Shown: positions 1 to 8,457 of the stretch, in pieces
Position numbering within the stretch: position 1 is the first letter of the stretch
How the letters are laid out: each line of letters opens with the position of its first letter
Assembly: GCA_902567145.1 (NCBI GenBank)
Contig: CACFLM010000004.1
Location: forward strand, 1 to 27,933
Direction: 5' to 3'
DNA: 27,933 nucleotides
Source: an uncultured Alphaproteobacteria bacterium
GTDB taxonomy: Bacteria; Pseudomonadota; Alphaproteobacteria; TMED127
Translations under genes and position numbers: made by a program
The notes under the pieces: model-generated
Database searches by the model: none
The model's input: only the letters and a program-made list of their open reading frames with translations
What the model was told of the DNA's origin: nothing

Positions 1-1
1 G

Positions 2-217
2 ACTGATATCCCAGATGAGATTAAGAAAAATAAAACAAAATTATCCATCCAGGCGTATTCTGGAAATGCTGAGAGTTCAGATGGACTTAACACAGCAGTT
101 TATAACAAAGTTATTGCAGCATCAGCACCAAAAAATAGTGAGGATGTTATCTTAGAAACTAAAGATTATGGCGAAATCTCTGCTTCTGAGGCGATAAAAT
201 TTAAATCAAATAATTAA
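2..217 (+). CDS. 3' end of a gene upstream of flgE, possibly flgD (partial)
   Basis: An open frame enters from the left edge and stops with TAA at 215-217, giving the last 71 residues of a protein. It begins TDIPDEIKKNK and ends EAIKFKSNN. I do not recognise a diagnostic motif. The position directly before flgE on the same strand is where alphaproteobacterial operons usually carry flgD (hook-cap scaffold) or fliK. The tail pattern (a G-N-A-type loop, then VYNKVIAA, then VILETKDYGEISASEAIKF) loosely resembles the FlgD C-terminus, where a beta-rich segment ends with a short 'G-x-x-x-S/D-x-I' strand. The assignment to flgD is inference from context and a weak pattern; the open frame itself is clear. 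The gap to flgE is 22 bases, so the two are probably co-transcribed. Confidence 0.55.
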   Translation, partial: TDIPDEIKKNKTKLSIQAYSGNAESSDGLNTAVYNKVIAASAPKNSEDVILETKDYGEISASEAIKFKSNN

Positions 218-226
218 AATAAAATA

Positions 227-232
227 GAGGAG
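227..232 (+). promoter_or_regulatory. Strong ribosome binding site of flgE
   Basis: GAGGAG lies 7 bases before the ATG at 240. This is one of the few near-consensus Shine-Dalgarno sequences in the window and fixes the flgE start. Confidence 0.75.
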
Positions 233-239
233 AAAAAAC

Positions 240-3200
240 ATGTCATTTTATACAGCACTTACAGGACTTAATGGAGCACAGTCAGATATTTCGGCTACGT
301 CGAATAATATCGCAAACGTTAACACGACTGGTTTTAAAAGGTCACGAGCAGAATTTGGTGATATTTTTGCAACATCACCATTACAGAATGCGTCTTCATC
401 GATTGGTTCTGGTACAATTCTGAAAAGTGTTAAACAGCAATTTACGCAGGGTAATATCACCTCATCTCTGAACGTTCTTGACATGGCGATCTCAGGGCAA
501 GGGTTCTTCTCTTTAAAACCATCTTTAACTTCTGGACAAACAGTTTATACTCGTAATGGTTCTTTCAACGTGAACAACGATAGATATGTTACAGACTCCT
601 CTGGTCAGTTTCTACTAACTTTTCCGGTAAATGCCGATGGTTCTGTAACAGCAAAAGATTTAACAAGTGCAATCCCACTTCAGTTGCCAGTAACTTCAGG
701 AACACCTAAAGCGACAACTGCAATTGAATTAGGTGTGAACGTTTCTGCAACAAGTGATGTTATTACTGACAATGCTCAATTTGCAAGTGGATATGTATTT
801 AATCCTAACGACCCTACTACGTATAATAATTCAACCTCAATCACAATCTTTGATGATTTAGGTAATCCAACTATTGCCACAATCTTTTTTATAAGAACTC
901 AAGCAGCATCTGCTGCGGATCCAACTAACAAGTATGATACAAGATTAGTTATAAATGACACAGTTATTGATCCAGATTTAGTTAAGGCGGTAAATGATAC
1001 AAAACAACCAATTTTCATTGATAGATTTGGACAACAAACAACAAAAGTTCCTGATGATAACTACTTCCTAGAGGGTAAAGGTTCAGCACTTTATAAGCTC
1101 GATGATTTGAAAACACTAATTGACTCAACTCCAGCAAAAATTACTGGTGAATCAAGTGCCTTTGATTTTGGTGAAGAAGGAGATAAAACCGTAACAGTCG
1201 TTACTGATCCTCTTCAGTTTAATTCAACAAGAGAAAGTGGTGATACCAGTTCTCAAATTTACTGGGGTACAAACTTTATGACTATTAATGTTGATGGTAG
1301 TGACCAACCAGTTAATATAGATATAAGACCAGGTTCGTATAATGCAGCTCAATTAGCTACTGAAATACAGAGATCTGTAAATGCTGCATATGGAGATGAT
1401 AAAAAAATTCAAATTGTTCAAAATGTTGACGATACTTTAACAATAGATCTTCAAAAGTTAAATGCTGATGGCACTTCAACTGGTCTAACTACACCAATTA
1501 CTGTTGATTTATTAGCTGATTCTTATGTTTCTACAAAAGAAGGTATTGTTCTAACTGGTGCATCACCGGACTTTACAAGAGATCAGTTTTTAGCCCATAC
1601 TCAAGCTAGACTAAATGATTCATTAAATACATATGCTGTATCTGCACAAACCGGTGCAACTGCAGGTGGTGTAGTTGATACAGCCAAAGCATCCGCACTT
1701 GGTATTTCTAGTCAATTATTTTATAGAGCGGCAGGTAAAGAAATGACTACAATGCTAGAGCAAAGCCAGGCTTTTGAATTTGATAGAAATTCATCTAGTT
1801 CTGATACTGCAGCCTCTGGTTTCACTGCAACTAAGCAATATTTGACTTATTCTTATTTTGGAAAAAGTCCACAAACTCATGTTTATGATAAGAAAACCGA
1901 AATGGCTATTAACCCTGGTGGAGCATCAGTAAATGCTGGCAAAGCGGTTTTCTATGATCAGTCTGAAAATACTATTAGATTTCACTTTGGTACTACTAAC
2001 CCTGCTTCAGATAATATAGCCGCAAATTCAAAAGTACGTCTAATTGGACAGTTTTATGCTAATACAACTGATACCACTAACGGCGATTTTATTAACGGAA
2101 GAGAATTTACAGTAACAAGTGTTGGTTCGGAAACCGTAGGTGGTGCCGCTCAATATTATATTGAATGTAGTACAGCCGGAATGAATCTTCCAGATTCTGA
2201 TTTTAGTATCGATTTTGCTACAGGTAATGACGCAAATATTTATAGTACTGTATCAACTTCTACTGAGGCATTTTTTGAGGGTTCTGACTCTACAGCAGTT
2301 TTCAAAGGTGCAGATGTTAATTTTAGTAACAAAAAGCTTGTTCTTAGAGAAATTGGAACTGCAAATAAACATGCATACACAAACAGACAAATGGTTGCTG
2401 GCAATTCAGGTAAAAATATTCTTGATGGTTTCACCGAACAGTTCACCCTTAAAAGTGATAAAACAACAAGTGGCACAACCCTTGATACATTTGATCTTAT
2501 TGGTATTGGTGATAATGCAAGTGCTGCAACAAGAGACAATCACTTAAATGGTGATGGCTCAGCAACAGATAAAGTACCAGCTCAAATGCAATGGGTTGAT
2601 GAAAAAAACCCACCAATCGAGGTTACTTATGATGTTCTTAACCAAAGATTACAGTTTGAAGTTGATAGAAACTTAATTGGAACAGGAACTAACAGTAACT
2701 TCAATAGTTTTAAGATTTTTGGTTCATCCACTGCAACATCAACAAACAATCTTGGTATACCCACAGCAGATGATACTTCCACAACGCTTATTAGAGGTGG
2801 TGAAAAATTCTCCGCTGCAACTTTTGTTGCTGATGGTGCTGAAATTCAGTTAAATGATAAGCGATTTGGAATCAAAGTTGGTTACAATAGTGAGTTAAAA
2901 GCCTTTGAATTTAGTAGTGGTACAACAGGGGAAACTATTGCAGCTAACGGAGCTCTGGGTGTTACGACAGATCAAACAGCATCTGATATTGTAGTAGGTA
3001 GATATGCGTTATCTACAACTGATGGATCAATTACGGATACAACTGATTTCTTTTCAGGAGATAATAACCTTCTTGGAATTGGTAAAACAAAAACAAACGC
3101 ACTCAAAACTGAAGCTAAAGGGTTAGCCGCTCAGCCTGCACAAGCAATTGGAGCAACTGCTACCGAGGATCTTACACAAGTATTTAGATTGTCGAATCAG

Positions 3201-4145
3201 AATAATGAAAATATATTTAACGTTTCAGTTAATGGTGTTGCTGGTATCATTGAAATTCCACAGGGGTTTTATGTTGGAACCACATTAGCTGAAGCACTTC
3301 AACAAAGAATTAATCAGATTGAAGATTCTGCAGGAACTGTAGGTGGTGGTATTAGTGTTAAGTACGATTCCTCTACAAACAAATTTACATTTACAAATGG
3401 TACAACAGGTAGAGACTCAACAATTAAAGTTAGAGGGGCAACAAAATTTGGACTAGACAATGTTGATCTTGGTGTAGGTTCTGTTCCTCAAATTTATAAC
3501 TTAAAACAAGCAACAAATGCTGACGGCTTAGCACTATTTGTTGACGCAGCTGGAAATAAAGTAACCACACCACCTGCAAACGTAGTTGATGGATATTTTC
3601 CTTTATACATTGATGAGGGAGAATTAACATTTGATAAATCTGGTCGAATTGTAAGTCCAAAACAAGGTGTTCATTACGAAAAGCAAGAAGCAGGATTTAG
3701 TATCGATCTGGATATAGACTTCACAAAGTCGACACAGTTAGCACAGCCATTTTTCGTATCTACTGTTAATCAGGATGGTTTTACATCTGGAAGGTTAGAT
3801 GGTCTTGAAGTTGATGCGTCTGGAACCGTTAGAGCGAACTATACTAATGGACAAAATAATCCACTTGGAAAAATTGTTCTTGCAAACTTTAATAACCAAA
3901 ACGGTTTGAAACAAATTGGTAATGCAACTTACGTTGAAACAGCAGTTTCGGGTACAGCAACTGTAGGTGAAGCGGGTGCAGAAGGCTTTGGAACGGTTCT
4001 CTCTGGTTCACTAGAAAGATCAAATGTTGATATTACCGAAGAGTTAGTGAACTTGATTACAGCACAAAGAAACTTCCAAGCTAATGCAAAATCAATTGAA
4101 ACAACAGCAGCAACTACTCAAGCAATTGTTAATATTAGAATGTAG
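240..4145 (+). CDS. flgE: Flagellar hook protein FlgE, giant form (1301 aa)
   Basis: FlgE polymerises into the extracellular hook joining the flagellar rod to the filament. The N-terminus (residues 1-45) has the axial-protein signature: MSFYTALTGLNGAQ, SNNIANVNTTGFKRS. The C-terminus (about 1255-1301) has the partner helix: ERSNVDITEELVNLI, TAQRNFQANAKSIETT. These two ends form the coiled-coil D0/D1 core used for export and assembly. The middle is far longer than usual (most FlgE are roughly 400-600 residues) and should form extra surface domains. Two segments, about 347-403 and 993-1065, share a pattern of 'vdG - GxY - A-x-x-L-Q-x-x-x-N - beta strands' that looks like the flagellin 'IN' module. 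Residues about 790-830 and 867-930 are further beta-rich repeats. The chain is rich in Thr, Ser, Asn, Asp and Ala and contains a single Cys, typical of secreted axial proteins. FlgE of this size can be exported by the flagellar type III system without a signal peptide. The start is set by the RBS at 227-232. Confidence 0.96.
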   Translation: MSFYTALTGLNGAQSDISATSNNIANVNTTGFKRSRAEFGDIFATSPLQNASSSIGSGTILKSVKQQFTQGNITSSLNVLDMAISGQGFFSLKPSLTSGQTVYTRNGSFNVNNDRYVTDSSGQFLLTFPVNADGSVTAKDLTSAIPLQLPVTSGTPKATTAIELGVNVSATSDVITDNAQFASGYVFNPNDPTTYNNSTSITIFDDLGNPTIATIFFIRTQAASAADPTNKYDTRLVINDTVIDPDLVKAVNDTKQPIFIDRFGQQTTKVPDDNYFLEGKGSALYKLDDLKTLIDSTPAKITGESSAFDFGEEGDKTVTVVTDPLQFNSTRESGDTSSQIYWGTNFMTINVDGSDQPVNIDIRPGSYNAAQLATEIQRSVNAAYGDDKKIQIVQNVDDTLTIDLQKLNADGTSTGLTTPITVDLLADSYVSTKEGIVLTGASPDFTRDQFLAHTQARLNDSLNTYAVSAQTGATAGGVVDTAKASALGISSQLFYRAAGKEMTTMLEQSQAFEFDRNSSSSDTAASGFTATKQYLTYSYFGKSPQTHVYDKKTEMAINPGGASVNAGKAVFYDQSENTIRFHFGTTNPASDNIAANSKVRLIGQFYANTTDTTNGDFINGREFTVTSVGSETVGGAAQYYIECSTAGMNLPDSDFSIDFATGNDANIYSTVSTSTEAFFEGSDSTAVFKGADVNFSNKKLVLREIGTANKHAYTNRQMVAGNSGKNILDGFTEQFTLKSDKTTSGTTLDTFDLIGIGDNASAATRDNHLNGDGSATDKVPAQMQWVDEKNPPIEVTYDVLNQRLQFEVDRNLIGTGTNSNFNSFKIFGSSTATSTNNLGIPTADDTSTTLIRGGEKFSAATFVADGAEIQLNDKRFGIKVGYNSELKAFEFSSGTTGETIAANGALGVTTDQTASDIVVGRYALSTTDGSITDTTDFFSGDNNLLGIGKTKTNALKTEAKGLAAQPAQAIGATATEDLTQVFRLSNQNNENIFNVSVNGVAGIIEIPQGFYVGTTLAEALQQRINQIEDSAGTVGGGISVKYDSSTNKFTFTNGTTGRDSTIKVRGATKFGLDNVDLGVGSVPQIYNLKQATNADGLALFVDAAGNKVTTPPANVVDGYFPLYIDEGELTFDKSGRIVSPKQGVHYEKQEAGFSIDLDIDFTKSTQLAQPFFVSTVNQDGFTSGRLDGLEVDASGTVRANYTNGQNNPLGKIVLANFNNQNGLKQIGNATYVETAVSGTATVGEAGAEGFGTVLSGSLERSNVDITEELVNLITAQRNFQANAKSIETTAATTQAIVNIRM

Positions 4146-4159
4146 TCACAATAGTATTT

Positions 4160-4165
4160 AAGGAG
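4160..4165 (+). promoter_or_regulatory. Ribosome binding site of flgF
   Basis: AAGGAG lies 7 bases before the flgF ATG at 4173, in the 27-base gap after flgE. Close spacing and the strong RBS suggest translation from a shared flgE-flgF transcript. Confidence 0.7.
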
Positions 4166-4172
4166 TTTTTAT

Positions 4173-4964
4173 ATGGATAGAATGGCGCAAACAGCATTGA
4201 ACAGTTTGAAGATGTTAATGGAAAATCAAACTGCAACATCGCACAATCTTTCTAATTTAAATACACCGGGTTTTAGACAAGATATAGTTACTGATTTTGG
4301 TTCCATATATCTTAATAGGCAAAATGGAGTGGAACCTAGAATTGTATCATCCAGAAATGTTGGGGGATTTTCCATACAACAGGGAACTATGGATTTTACT
4401 AAGAATCCTTTAGATGTTGCTATTGATGGTGATGGATATTTTATAATACAACCAAAAAATGGAGGAGAACCGTCATTATCAAGAAGGGGAGATTTTCAAA
4501 CAAGTGAAAGTGGAGAGTTGTTAGATGGTGCGGGTAATAAAATTCTTGATGGTGGTTTGCAACCATTAGTTGTACCAGCATTTCGTGAAATAACAATTTC
4601 TCCTCAAGGAGAGGTCTTTATCGTTCCAATAGGAGCGGAACCTGATGCAATTCCTCAAAATATTGGTTTGATTGCCACTTATGCACCTGGAGAAAATGAC
4701 AGGTTAAAGAAAACACTTGATGGACATATCAGAATAGAATCTGAACCTAATGAAAATGGAACAACGGAGCTTGTGAATATTGAGCCAAATCAACAAGCAA
4801 AAATTGTCATTGGTTTCTTAGAGAAAAGCAACGTAAATGCTGTTGAGGAAATGGTTAATACTATTGATCAACAGAGAAAATTCGAAATGCATGTAAAATT
4901 TATTCAAATGGCTGAGGAATTAGACTCGGTAGGAGCTAGTTTAATGCGAATACCAGGCATGTAA
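4173..4964 (+). CDS. flgF: Flagellar proximal rod protein FlgF
   Basis: FlgF is one of the rod proteins that cross the periplasm between the MS ring and the distal rod (FlgG). Residues 1-45 hold the rod/hook N-terminal signature (SHNLSNLNTPGFRQD). About 85-100 hold NPLDVAIDGDGYFIIQ, the conserved FlgF/FlgG core, and about 105-125 hold SRRGDFQTSESGELLDGAG. The C-terminal helix (about 218-255: SNVNAVEEMVNTIDQQRKFE) pairs with the N-terminal helix in the assembled rod. The 263-residue length is close to normal for FlgF or FlgG; DFGSIYLNRQ-like sequence after the N-terminal motif and the shorter, basal-rod-like core favour FlgF over FlgG. It follows flgE by 27 bases on the same strand. The next gene is a transporter, so flgG and flgA, which often follow flgF in alphaproteobacteria, are not here. 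Confidence 0.88.
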   Translation: MDRMAQTALNSLKMLMENQTATSHNLSNLNTPGFRQDIVTDFGSIYLNRQNGVEPRIVSSRNVGGFSIQQGTMDFTKNPLDVAIDGDGYFIIQPKNGGEPSLSRRGDFQTSESGELLDGAGNKILDGGLQPLVVPAFREITISPQGEVFIVPIGAEPDAIPQNIGLIATYAPGENDRLKKTLDGHIRIESEPNENGTTELVNIEPNQQAKIVIGFLEKSNVNAVEEMVNTIDQQRKFEMHVKFIQMAEELDSVGASLMRIPGM

Positions 4965-5213
4965 TCTAATCTAAAAAAATAGATTCGTCATGTCTTAGAA
5001 TCATAAACTTTTTCATCTAATAAATTTTTTTTGGTTTATTAAAAATACTATTCTAAAAAAAATCTTAAAAATATTAATTTTTGGTTTCTAAATTTTCAAT
5101 ATTATTATTAAGTTATCTATCTTTTTAATCAATTTTTGTTACTTTACTGCTTGAAACATTGTTATGTGAACTGGAAGTTATAAATAAAAAAATTAATATT
5201 TTTGAGATAAATT
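4965..5213. other. AT-rich intergenic region at the end of the flagellar operon
   Basis: This 249-base stretch contains no convincing gene on either strand. Two AT-only inverted repeats are visible: AATCTA/TAGATT (4968-4973 with 4980-4985, six-base loop) and TAATAAA/TTTATTA (5018-5024 with 5035-5041). Neither has GC in the stem or a proper T run after it, so I do not call a terminator, though transcription of flgEF probably ends here. The promoter of the following transporter gene must also lie here or in its first codons, but I see no clear -35/-10 pair. Confidence 0.5.
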
Positions 5214-6080
5214 TTGTCAATATCAATCCTCATCTGCTTTATCTCGGGAATCTTTTGGGCTTGTTTCGATCTTACAAGAAAATTAAGCCTAAAATATATT
5301 CACCCGAGAGTGTTACTCATACTATTAATGTTAGTTCAAATACTAATTTTTTTCATTTGGTGTGCAAAAGAAAGTTTTTTTTTTAATCCAATCTCTTATT
5401 TTATTCCAGGAATTTTCTCTGTATTAACAGGTGTTTTAGCTGCCTTAATTTTTCTAAAGTCACTTAAAGAGTCTGAAATTAGTTTGACAATACCCCTCCT
5501 CTCTCTCTCACCTTTATTTAGTTCTCTATTTTCATGGATTTTTCTAGGAGAAGCGCTAAGTCAAATTCAGTACGCAGGAATTCTTATAATTATAGCAGGA
5601 ATATTAATTCTATATTCTGAGAAATTAAAGTTTGTATCTTTCTTAAAAAGTATTACCAATCTTAAAAATAACAAGAGCGCTAAGTTGATGGTGGTTGTAG
5701 CCTTTTTCTGGAGCTTTACTCCAGTATTAGACAAAATGTGTTTGCAACATAGTTCGATAAATATTCATGGTTTAGTTCAAGCATTCTGCATATTTGGAAT
5801 AATGTTAATTTTTTCTATCAAAGAGCTAAAAGTTTTAAATAATTTAAAAAAAAATAATTACATACTCATTCTATTTACCGTCTCAATTGGAGCATCAGCT
5901 ATAATCTTGCAGTTTTTCTCCATAACGTTAACTTACGTTCCTATCATGGAGTCAATAAAAAGAGCAACCGGTCAATTTGGTGCTCTAGTGTTTGGTAAAA
6001 TGTTTTTTAATGAAAACATTACTGAACAAAAAATATTAGGTGTAATCATAATATCTACTGGAGTTTATTTACTAATATAA
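5214..6080 (+). CDS. EamA/DMT-superfamily membrane transporter
   Basis: This is an inner-membrane permease of the drug/metabolite transporter type. The 288-residue protein is almost wholly hydrophobic, with about ten predicted membrane helices arranged as two similar halves of five. The first half is roughly residues 1-138 and the second about 150-288. Each half ends with the EamA-type sequence 'acidic or amide residue, then G-hydrophobic-hydrophobic-I-G/I-G': ALSQIQYAGILIIIAG near 114-130 and ITEQKILGVIIISTGVY near 268-285. The start used is TTG at 5214 (MSISILICFIS), with a weak GAGAT about 8 bases upstream; an overlapping frame from 5159 is a shadow. The substrate cannot be told from sequence; amino acids, amines and nucleotide-related metabolites are all known for the superfamily. 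It converges on the decarboxylase gene, with a gap of about 40 bases. Confidence 0.8.
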   Translation: MSISILICFISGIFWACFDLTRKLSLKYIHPRVLLILLMLVQILIFFIWCAKESFFFNPISYFIPGIFSVLTGVLAALIFLKSLKESEISLTIPLLSLSPLFSSLFSWIFLGEALSQIQYAGILIIIAGILILYSEKLKFVSFLKSITNLKNNKSAKLMVVVAFFWSFTPVLDKMCLQHSSINIHGLVQAFCIFGIMLIFSIKELKVLNNLKKNNYILILFTVSIGASAIILQFFSITLTYVPIMESIKRATGQFGALVFGKMFFNENITEQKILGVIIISTGVYLLI

Positions 6081-6120
6081 ATTGATCCAGAATAGAATTA
6101 AATAACAATAATTAAAAATT

Positions 6121-7234
6121 TCATAGGCCAAATACTTTAATTTTCTTTGAGAAACCATTAAAATCAGTTTGCATTGTAGTAGTGTATGCTCCCATTTGTT
6201 TTATTTCAATCCAATCCCCTTCATTTATTGAATCTGGAAGAAAAAAAAGGTCCCTTTATGAAATCAGACGAATCGCATGTTGGTCCAAAAAAACTAAAAG
6301 GAATTAGTTTTGATAACTTTTCCCTTCTATTAAAAAGCTTTACAGGATAATTAAAATTTTTAAGTCCAGCGTTGTTAAGATGACCGTATATTCCATCGTT
6401 GATATACAATTTATTTCTTTTACGCAATTCAACCTTAACTATCATTGACATTGATTCACTAACCAAAGATCTACCAGGCTCCGCTAGAAGTTTAACATCT
6501 GCAAAATTTCTATTAATATTAATAAAATTTTTGTTTATTATCCTAAAATAATTCTTAAGTGGCAAAGATGTTAAACCTAAATAATTTGACGGGAAACCTC
6601 CTCCAACATTAAGAAAACTTATTTCAACATTACTTTCTTCAAATATTTTACATGAAATATCAATTGCAACTTTAAAAGCATTTGGACGCATACACTGAGA
6701 TCCAACATGAAAACATAGTCCGACTTTATAAGAATGTTTTCTTAGAGATTTTAATAGTTTGATTGTATTTTTTTTTTCTACACCAAATTTTTTTGATAAA
6801 TTAATTACTGAAAAATCATTCTTTATTTTAATTCTCAAGTGCAAATTAATTTTTTTTGAACAATTTGTAGATTCAATTATTTTATGAAGTTCATCAAAAC
6901 TGTCCAAAGCAAAGTTTCTTACATTATATTTAAAATATGCCTCTTTAATAGAATTTCTAGATTTAACAGGGTTCATCAAGAAAATTTCCGCATTTGGAAC
7001 TATTTCTCTTACCAACTTAACTTCTTTTAAAGATGCGGTATCAAATGAATTAACACCATTTTTAGAAAGCAAACTGATAATGAACTTTGAAGGATTTGCC
7101 TTCACGGCATAAAGAATTGTTCCATTAAAATAATTTTTAAATAGATTAATCTGTTTTATTAATCTTTTCTCATTAAATATAAAAAAAGGCTGGTCTAATT
7201 CTTTTAGAAGATATCTATTAAATTTTTTCAACAT
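6121..7234 (-). CDS. Lysine/ornithine-type PLP decarboxylase, interrupted by a one-base frameshift
   Basis: This is a fold-III (alanine-racemase-like) PLP decarboxylase of the ornithine/lysine/diaminopimelate group, which would make putrescine or cadaverine. The PLP lysine is K45 in YAVKANP. HVGSQ, then GGGFP (phosphate binding), AEPGR and GPTCDSSD (C320, the active-site Cys of the ODC group) follow in order. As read, the frame stops early at 6221 after GPFFSSRFNK (337 residues). The correct C-terminus lies in another frame: after a run of eight T (6241-6248, A on the plus strand), the sequence LPDSINEGDWIEIKQMGAYT continues to a TGA at 6121-6123. Removing one T restores about 370 residues, the normal length, and the conserved GDW...GAYT motif that completes the active site. 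This is either a homopolymer sequencing error, a recent mutation, or a site rescued by slippage. The start ATG at 7234 has a TATAAT box upstream (7248-7253). ODC versus LDC specificity is not decidable here. Confidence 0.85.
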
Positions 7235-7247
7235 TACCTAGTTTAAA

Positions 7248-7253
7248 ATTATA
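7248..7253 (-). promoter_or_regulatory. Possible -10 box of the decarboxylase gene
   Basis: Read on the minus strand this is a perfect TATAAT, 13 bases before the ATG at 7234. The predicted RNA start would leave a leader of only a few bases. No good -35 was found, so support is the -10 match and position only. Confidence 0.35.
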
Positions 7254-7323
7254 AACAAATTAAGTAAAATTCTGTTATTAAGAAAATTAAATCAAATTAT
7301 ATTTATTTTTTCTAAATATTAAA

Positions 7324-7329
7324 TACAAT
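7324..7329 (+). promoter_or_regulatory. Possible -10 box of the peroxiredoxin gene
   Basis: TACAAT (one mismatch to TATAAT) ends 6 bases before the ATG at 7336. Transcription starting 7 bases downstream would begin at the A of the start codon, giving a leaderless mRNA. There is no Shine-Dalgarno and no clear -35. Confidence 0.35.
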
Positions 7330-7335
7330 AGTAAA

Positions 7336-7983
7336 ATGTTAAGGATAAATGACAAGGCACCTGACTTTATAGCAGATTCAACTGAAGGAGAAATAAGTTT
7401 TCATAATTATCTTGGAAACTATTGGGGAATACTATTTTCTCATCCTAAAGACTTCACACCAGTATGTACTACTGAACTTGGGTATATGGCAAAAATTGAA
7501 AAAGAGTTTACATCTAGGAAATGTAAACTTCTAGCTTTAAGCGCAGATTCAGTTAAAGATCACATGGAATGGAAAAAAGATATTGAAGAAACTCAGAATG
7601 CAAAAGTTAACTATCCTCTTATTGCTGATTCTGATTTAAGGATCGCAAAAATTTACAATATGCTACCTGCTGATGAATCAAATGATGTAAATAGAACCGC
7701 ACTTACAAACGCAACTGTTAGGTCAGTTTTTCTAATTGATCCGAATAAAAAAATAAGAATGATGCTTACCTATCCAATGACAACTGGAAGAAACTTTGAT
7801 GAAATTATTAGAGTTTTGGATTCAGTTCAACTTACAACTGAAAATAAAGTTGCTACGCCAGCGCAATGGAAGCAAGATGAAGAAGTCATTATTGCGCCTA
7901 CTGTTCCAGATGAAGAAGCTAAGGAGTTATTTGGAGAATTTACAAAAATCAAGCCTTATCTAAGATACACCAAGATTAAATAG
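7336..7983 (+). CDS. 1-Cys peroxiredoxin (Prx6 subfamily)
   Basis: This is a thiol peroxidase that reduces hydrogen peroxide and organic or lipid hydroperoxides in the cytoplasm. The peroxidatic cysteine is C44 in [12 protein letters not shown], the conserved P-x-x-x-T/S-x-x-C site. The only other Cys is C63, too early to be the usual C-terminal resolving Cys, which fits the 1-Cys Prx6 group. The 215-residue length and the long C-terminal extension (about 165-215: [17 protein letters not shown], then KPYLRYTKI) are also typical of Prx6. An external reductant such as thioredoxin or glutathione is needed in this family. The gene diverges from the decarboxylase across 101 bases. Its 3' end overlaps the DUF2256 gene of the opposite strand by 8 bases. 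Confidence 0.92.
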   Translation: MLRINDKAPDFIADSTEGEISFHNYLGNYWGILFSHPKDFTPVCTTELGYMAKIEKEFTSRKCKLLALSADSVKDHMEWKKDIEETQNAKVNYPLIADSDLRIAKIYNMLPADESNDVNRTALTNATVRSVFLIDPNKKIRMMLTYPMTTGRNFDEIIRVLDSVQLTTENKVATPAQWKQDEEVIIAPTVPDEEAKELFGEFTKIKPYLRYTKIK

Positions 7984-8107
7984 GACGCCCAGCACATCTT
8001 TTAGAGCAATATCTTACCTCTTCCCAATTATTTCTCCATTTTTTTCTCCATGTAAATTTTTTTTTACAAACCTTACAAATTTTTGAGGAGAGGTGTTTTT
8101 TATTCAT
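7976..8107 (-). CDS. DUF2256 small zinc-ribbon-like protein (43 aa)
   Basis: This short gene starts at ATG 8107 and ends at TAA 7976-7978. The protein begins [18 protein letters not shown] and continues [20 protein letters not shown]. Four cysteines (C11, C14, C34, C38; CxxC and CxxxC) and the W-R-K-K-W...W-E-x-V-x-Y-C core match what I know of DUF2256, a small presumed metal-binding family often found beside photolyase/cryptochrome genes. Its function is unknown. The ATG overlaps the TGA of the upstream DUF393 gene (ATGA), so it is the fourth gene of the photolyase cassette and is likely translationally coupled. Its stop lies within the last codons of the convergent peroxiredoxin gene. Confidence 0.88.
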   Translation of the reverse strand: MNKKHLSSKICKVCKKKFTWRKKWRNNWEEVRYCSKRCAGRPI

Positions 8108-8457
8108 TTTTTCAGAAGTTTTTTATTTTTTATAAAAAGAAAAAAAGCAGCAATCTCATAAAAAACAAATAAAAAAATGTAGAAGAATTTTAATTTAAAC
8201 AAATTATATAGGAACTTATAACGAGGTATCCTTTTCCATATTTCTAAAAAAGCTTCTGAACCACTAATGATCTTATTTTCTTTTATTATGTGGATTCTTC
8301 TAATTAATTCTTGATAAGATTTAGAAGTAATTTTTTGTGCATTTTTATTATTAACTATATCAATCCATAAAATATCTTTATTCTCAAGATCTTTATAATG
8401 ATCAATTTCAGTTTTGCATATATTACATGATTTATTGTAAAAAACCTTAATTTTCAT
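8104..8457 (-). CDS. DCC-family (DUF393) thiol-disulfide oxidoreductase-like protein
   Basis: This is a small 117-residue protein of the DCC/DUF393 family, a thioredoxin-like fold named after a conserved N-terminal motif. Residues 4-15 read [12 protein letters not shown], with the C11-x-x-C14 pair where the family's 'YDGxCxxC' motif sits. Residues about 62-70 ([13 protein letters not shown]) match the conserved 'G-x-x-A' segment, and the C-terminal part (about 80-112) is hydrophobic and probably membrane-associated. The usual Asp of the motif is replaced by Asn8. Redox activity is a family inference, and no substrate is known. It starts 11 bases inside the end of the photolyase-related gene, and its stop overlaps the DUF2256 start, so it belongs to the same transcription unit. 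Confidence 0.85.
   Translation of the reverse strand: MKIKVFYNKSCNICKTEIDHYKDLENKDILWIDIVNNKNAQKITSKSYQELIRRIHIIKENKIISGSEAFLEIWKRIPRYKFLYNLFKLKFFYIFLFVFYEIAAFFLFIKNKKLLKK

Noticed and set aside
248..484. Minus-strand frame opposite the start of flgE
   Set aside because: It is antisense to the conserved N-terminal hook motif and has no recognisable features.
2240..2539. Open frame of 99 codons on the minus strand inside flgE, plus another at 2215-2547 on the plus strand
   Set aside because: Both lie fully inside the strongly supported flgE frame; the translations show no family pattern and are shadows of its composition.
4968..4985. AATCTA/TAGATT hairpin after flgF as a terminator
   Set aside because: Only six AT-rich pairs with a six-base loop and no T run; too weak to call.
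5018..5041. TAATAAA/TTTATTA hairpin as a terminator
   Set aside because: AT-only stem, followed by A rather than T; could arise by chance in this composition.
5159..5386. Plus-strand frame overlapping the transporter start
   Set aside because: The other frame gives a full membrane protein; this one is a short hydrophobic shadow.
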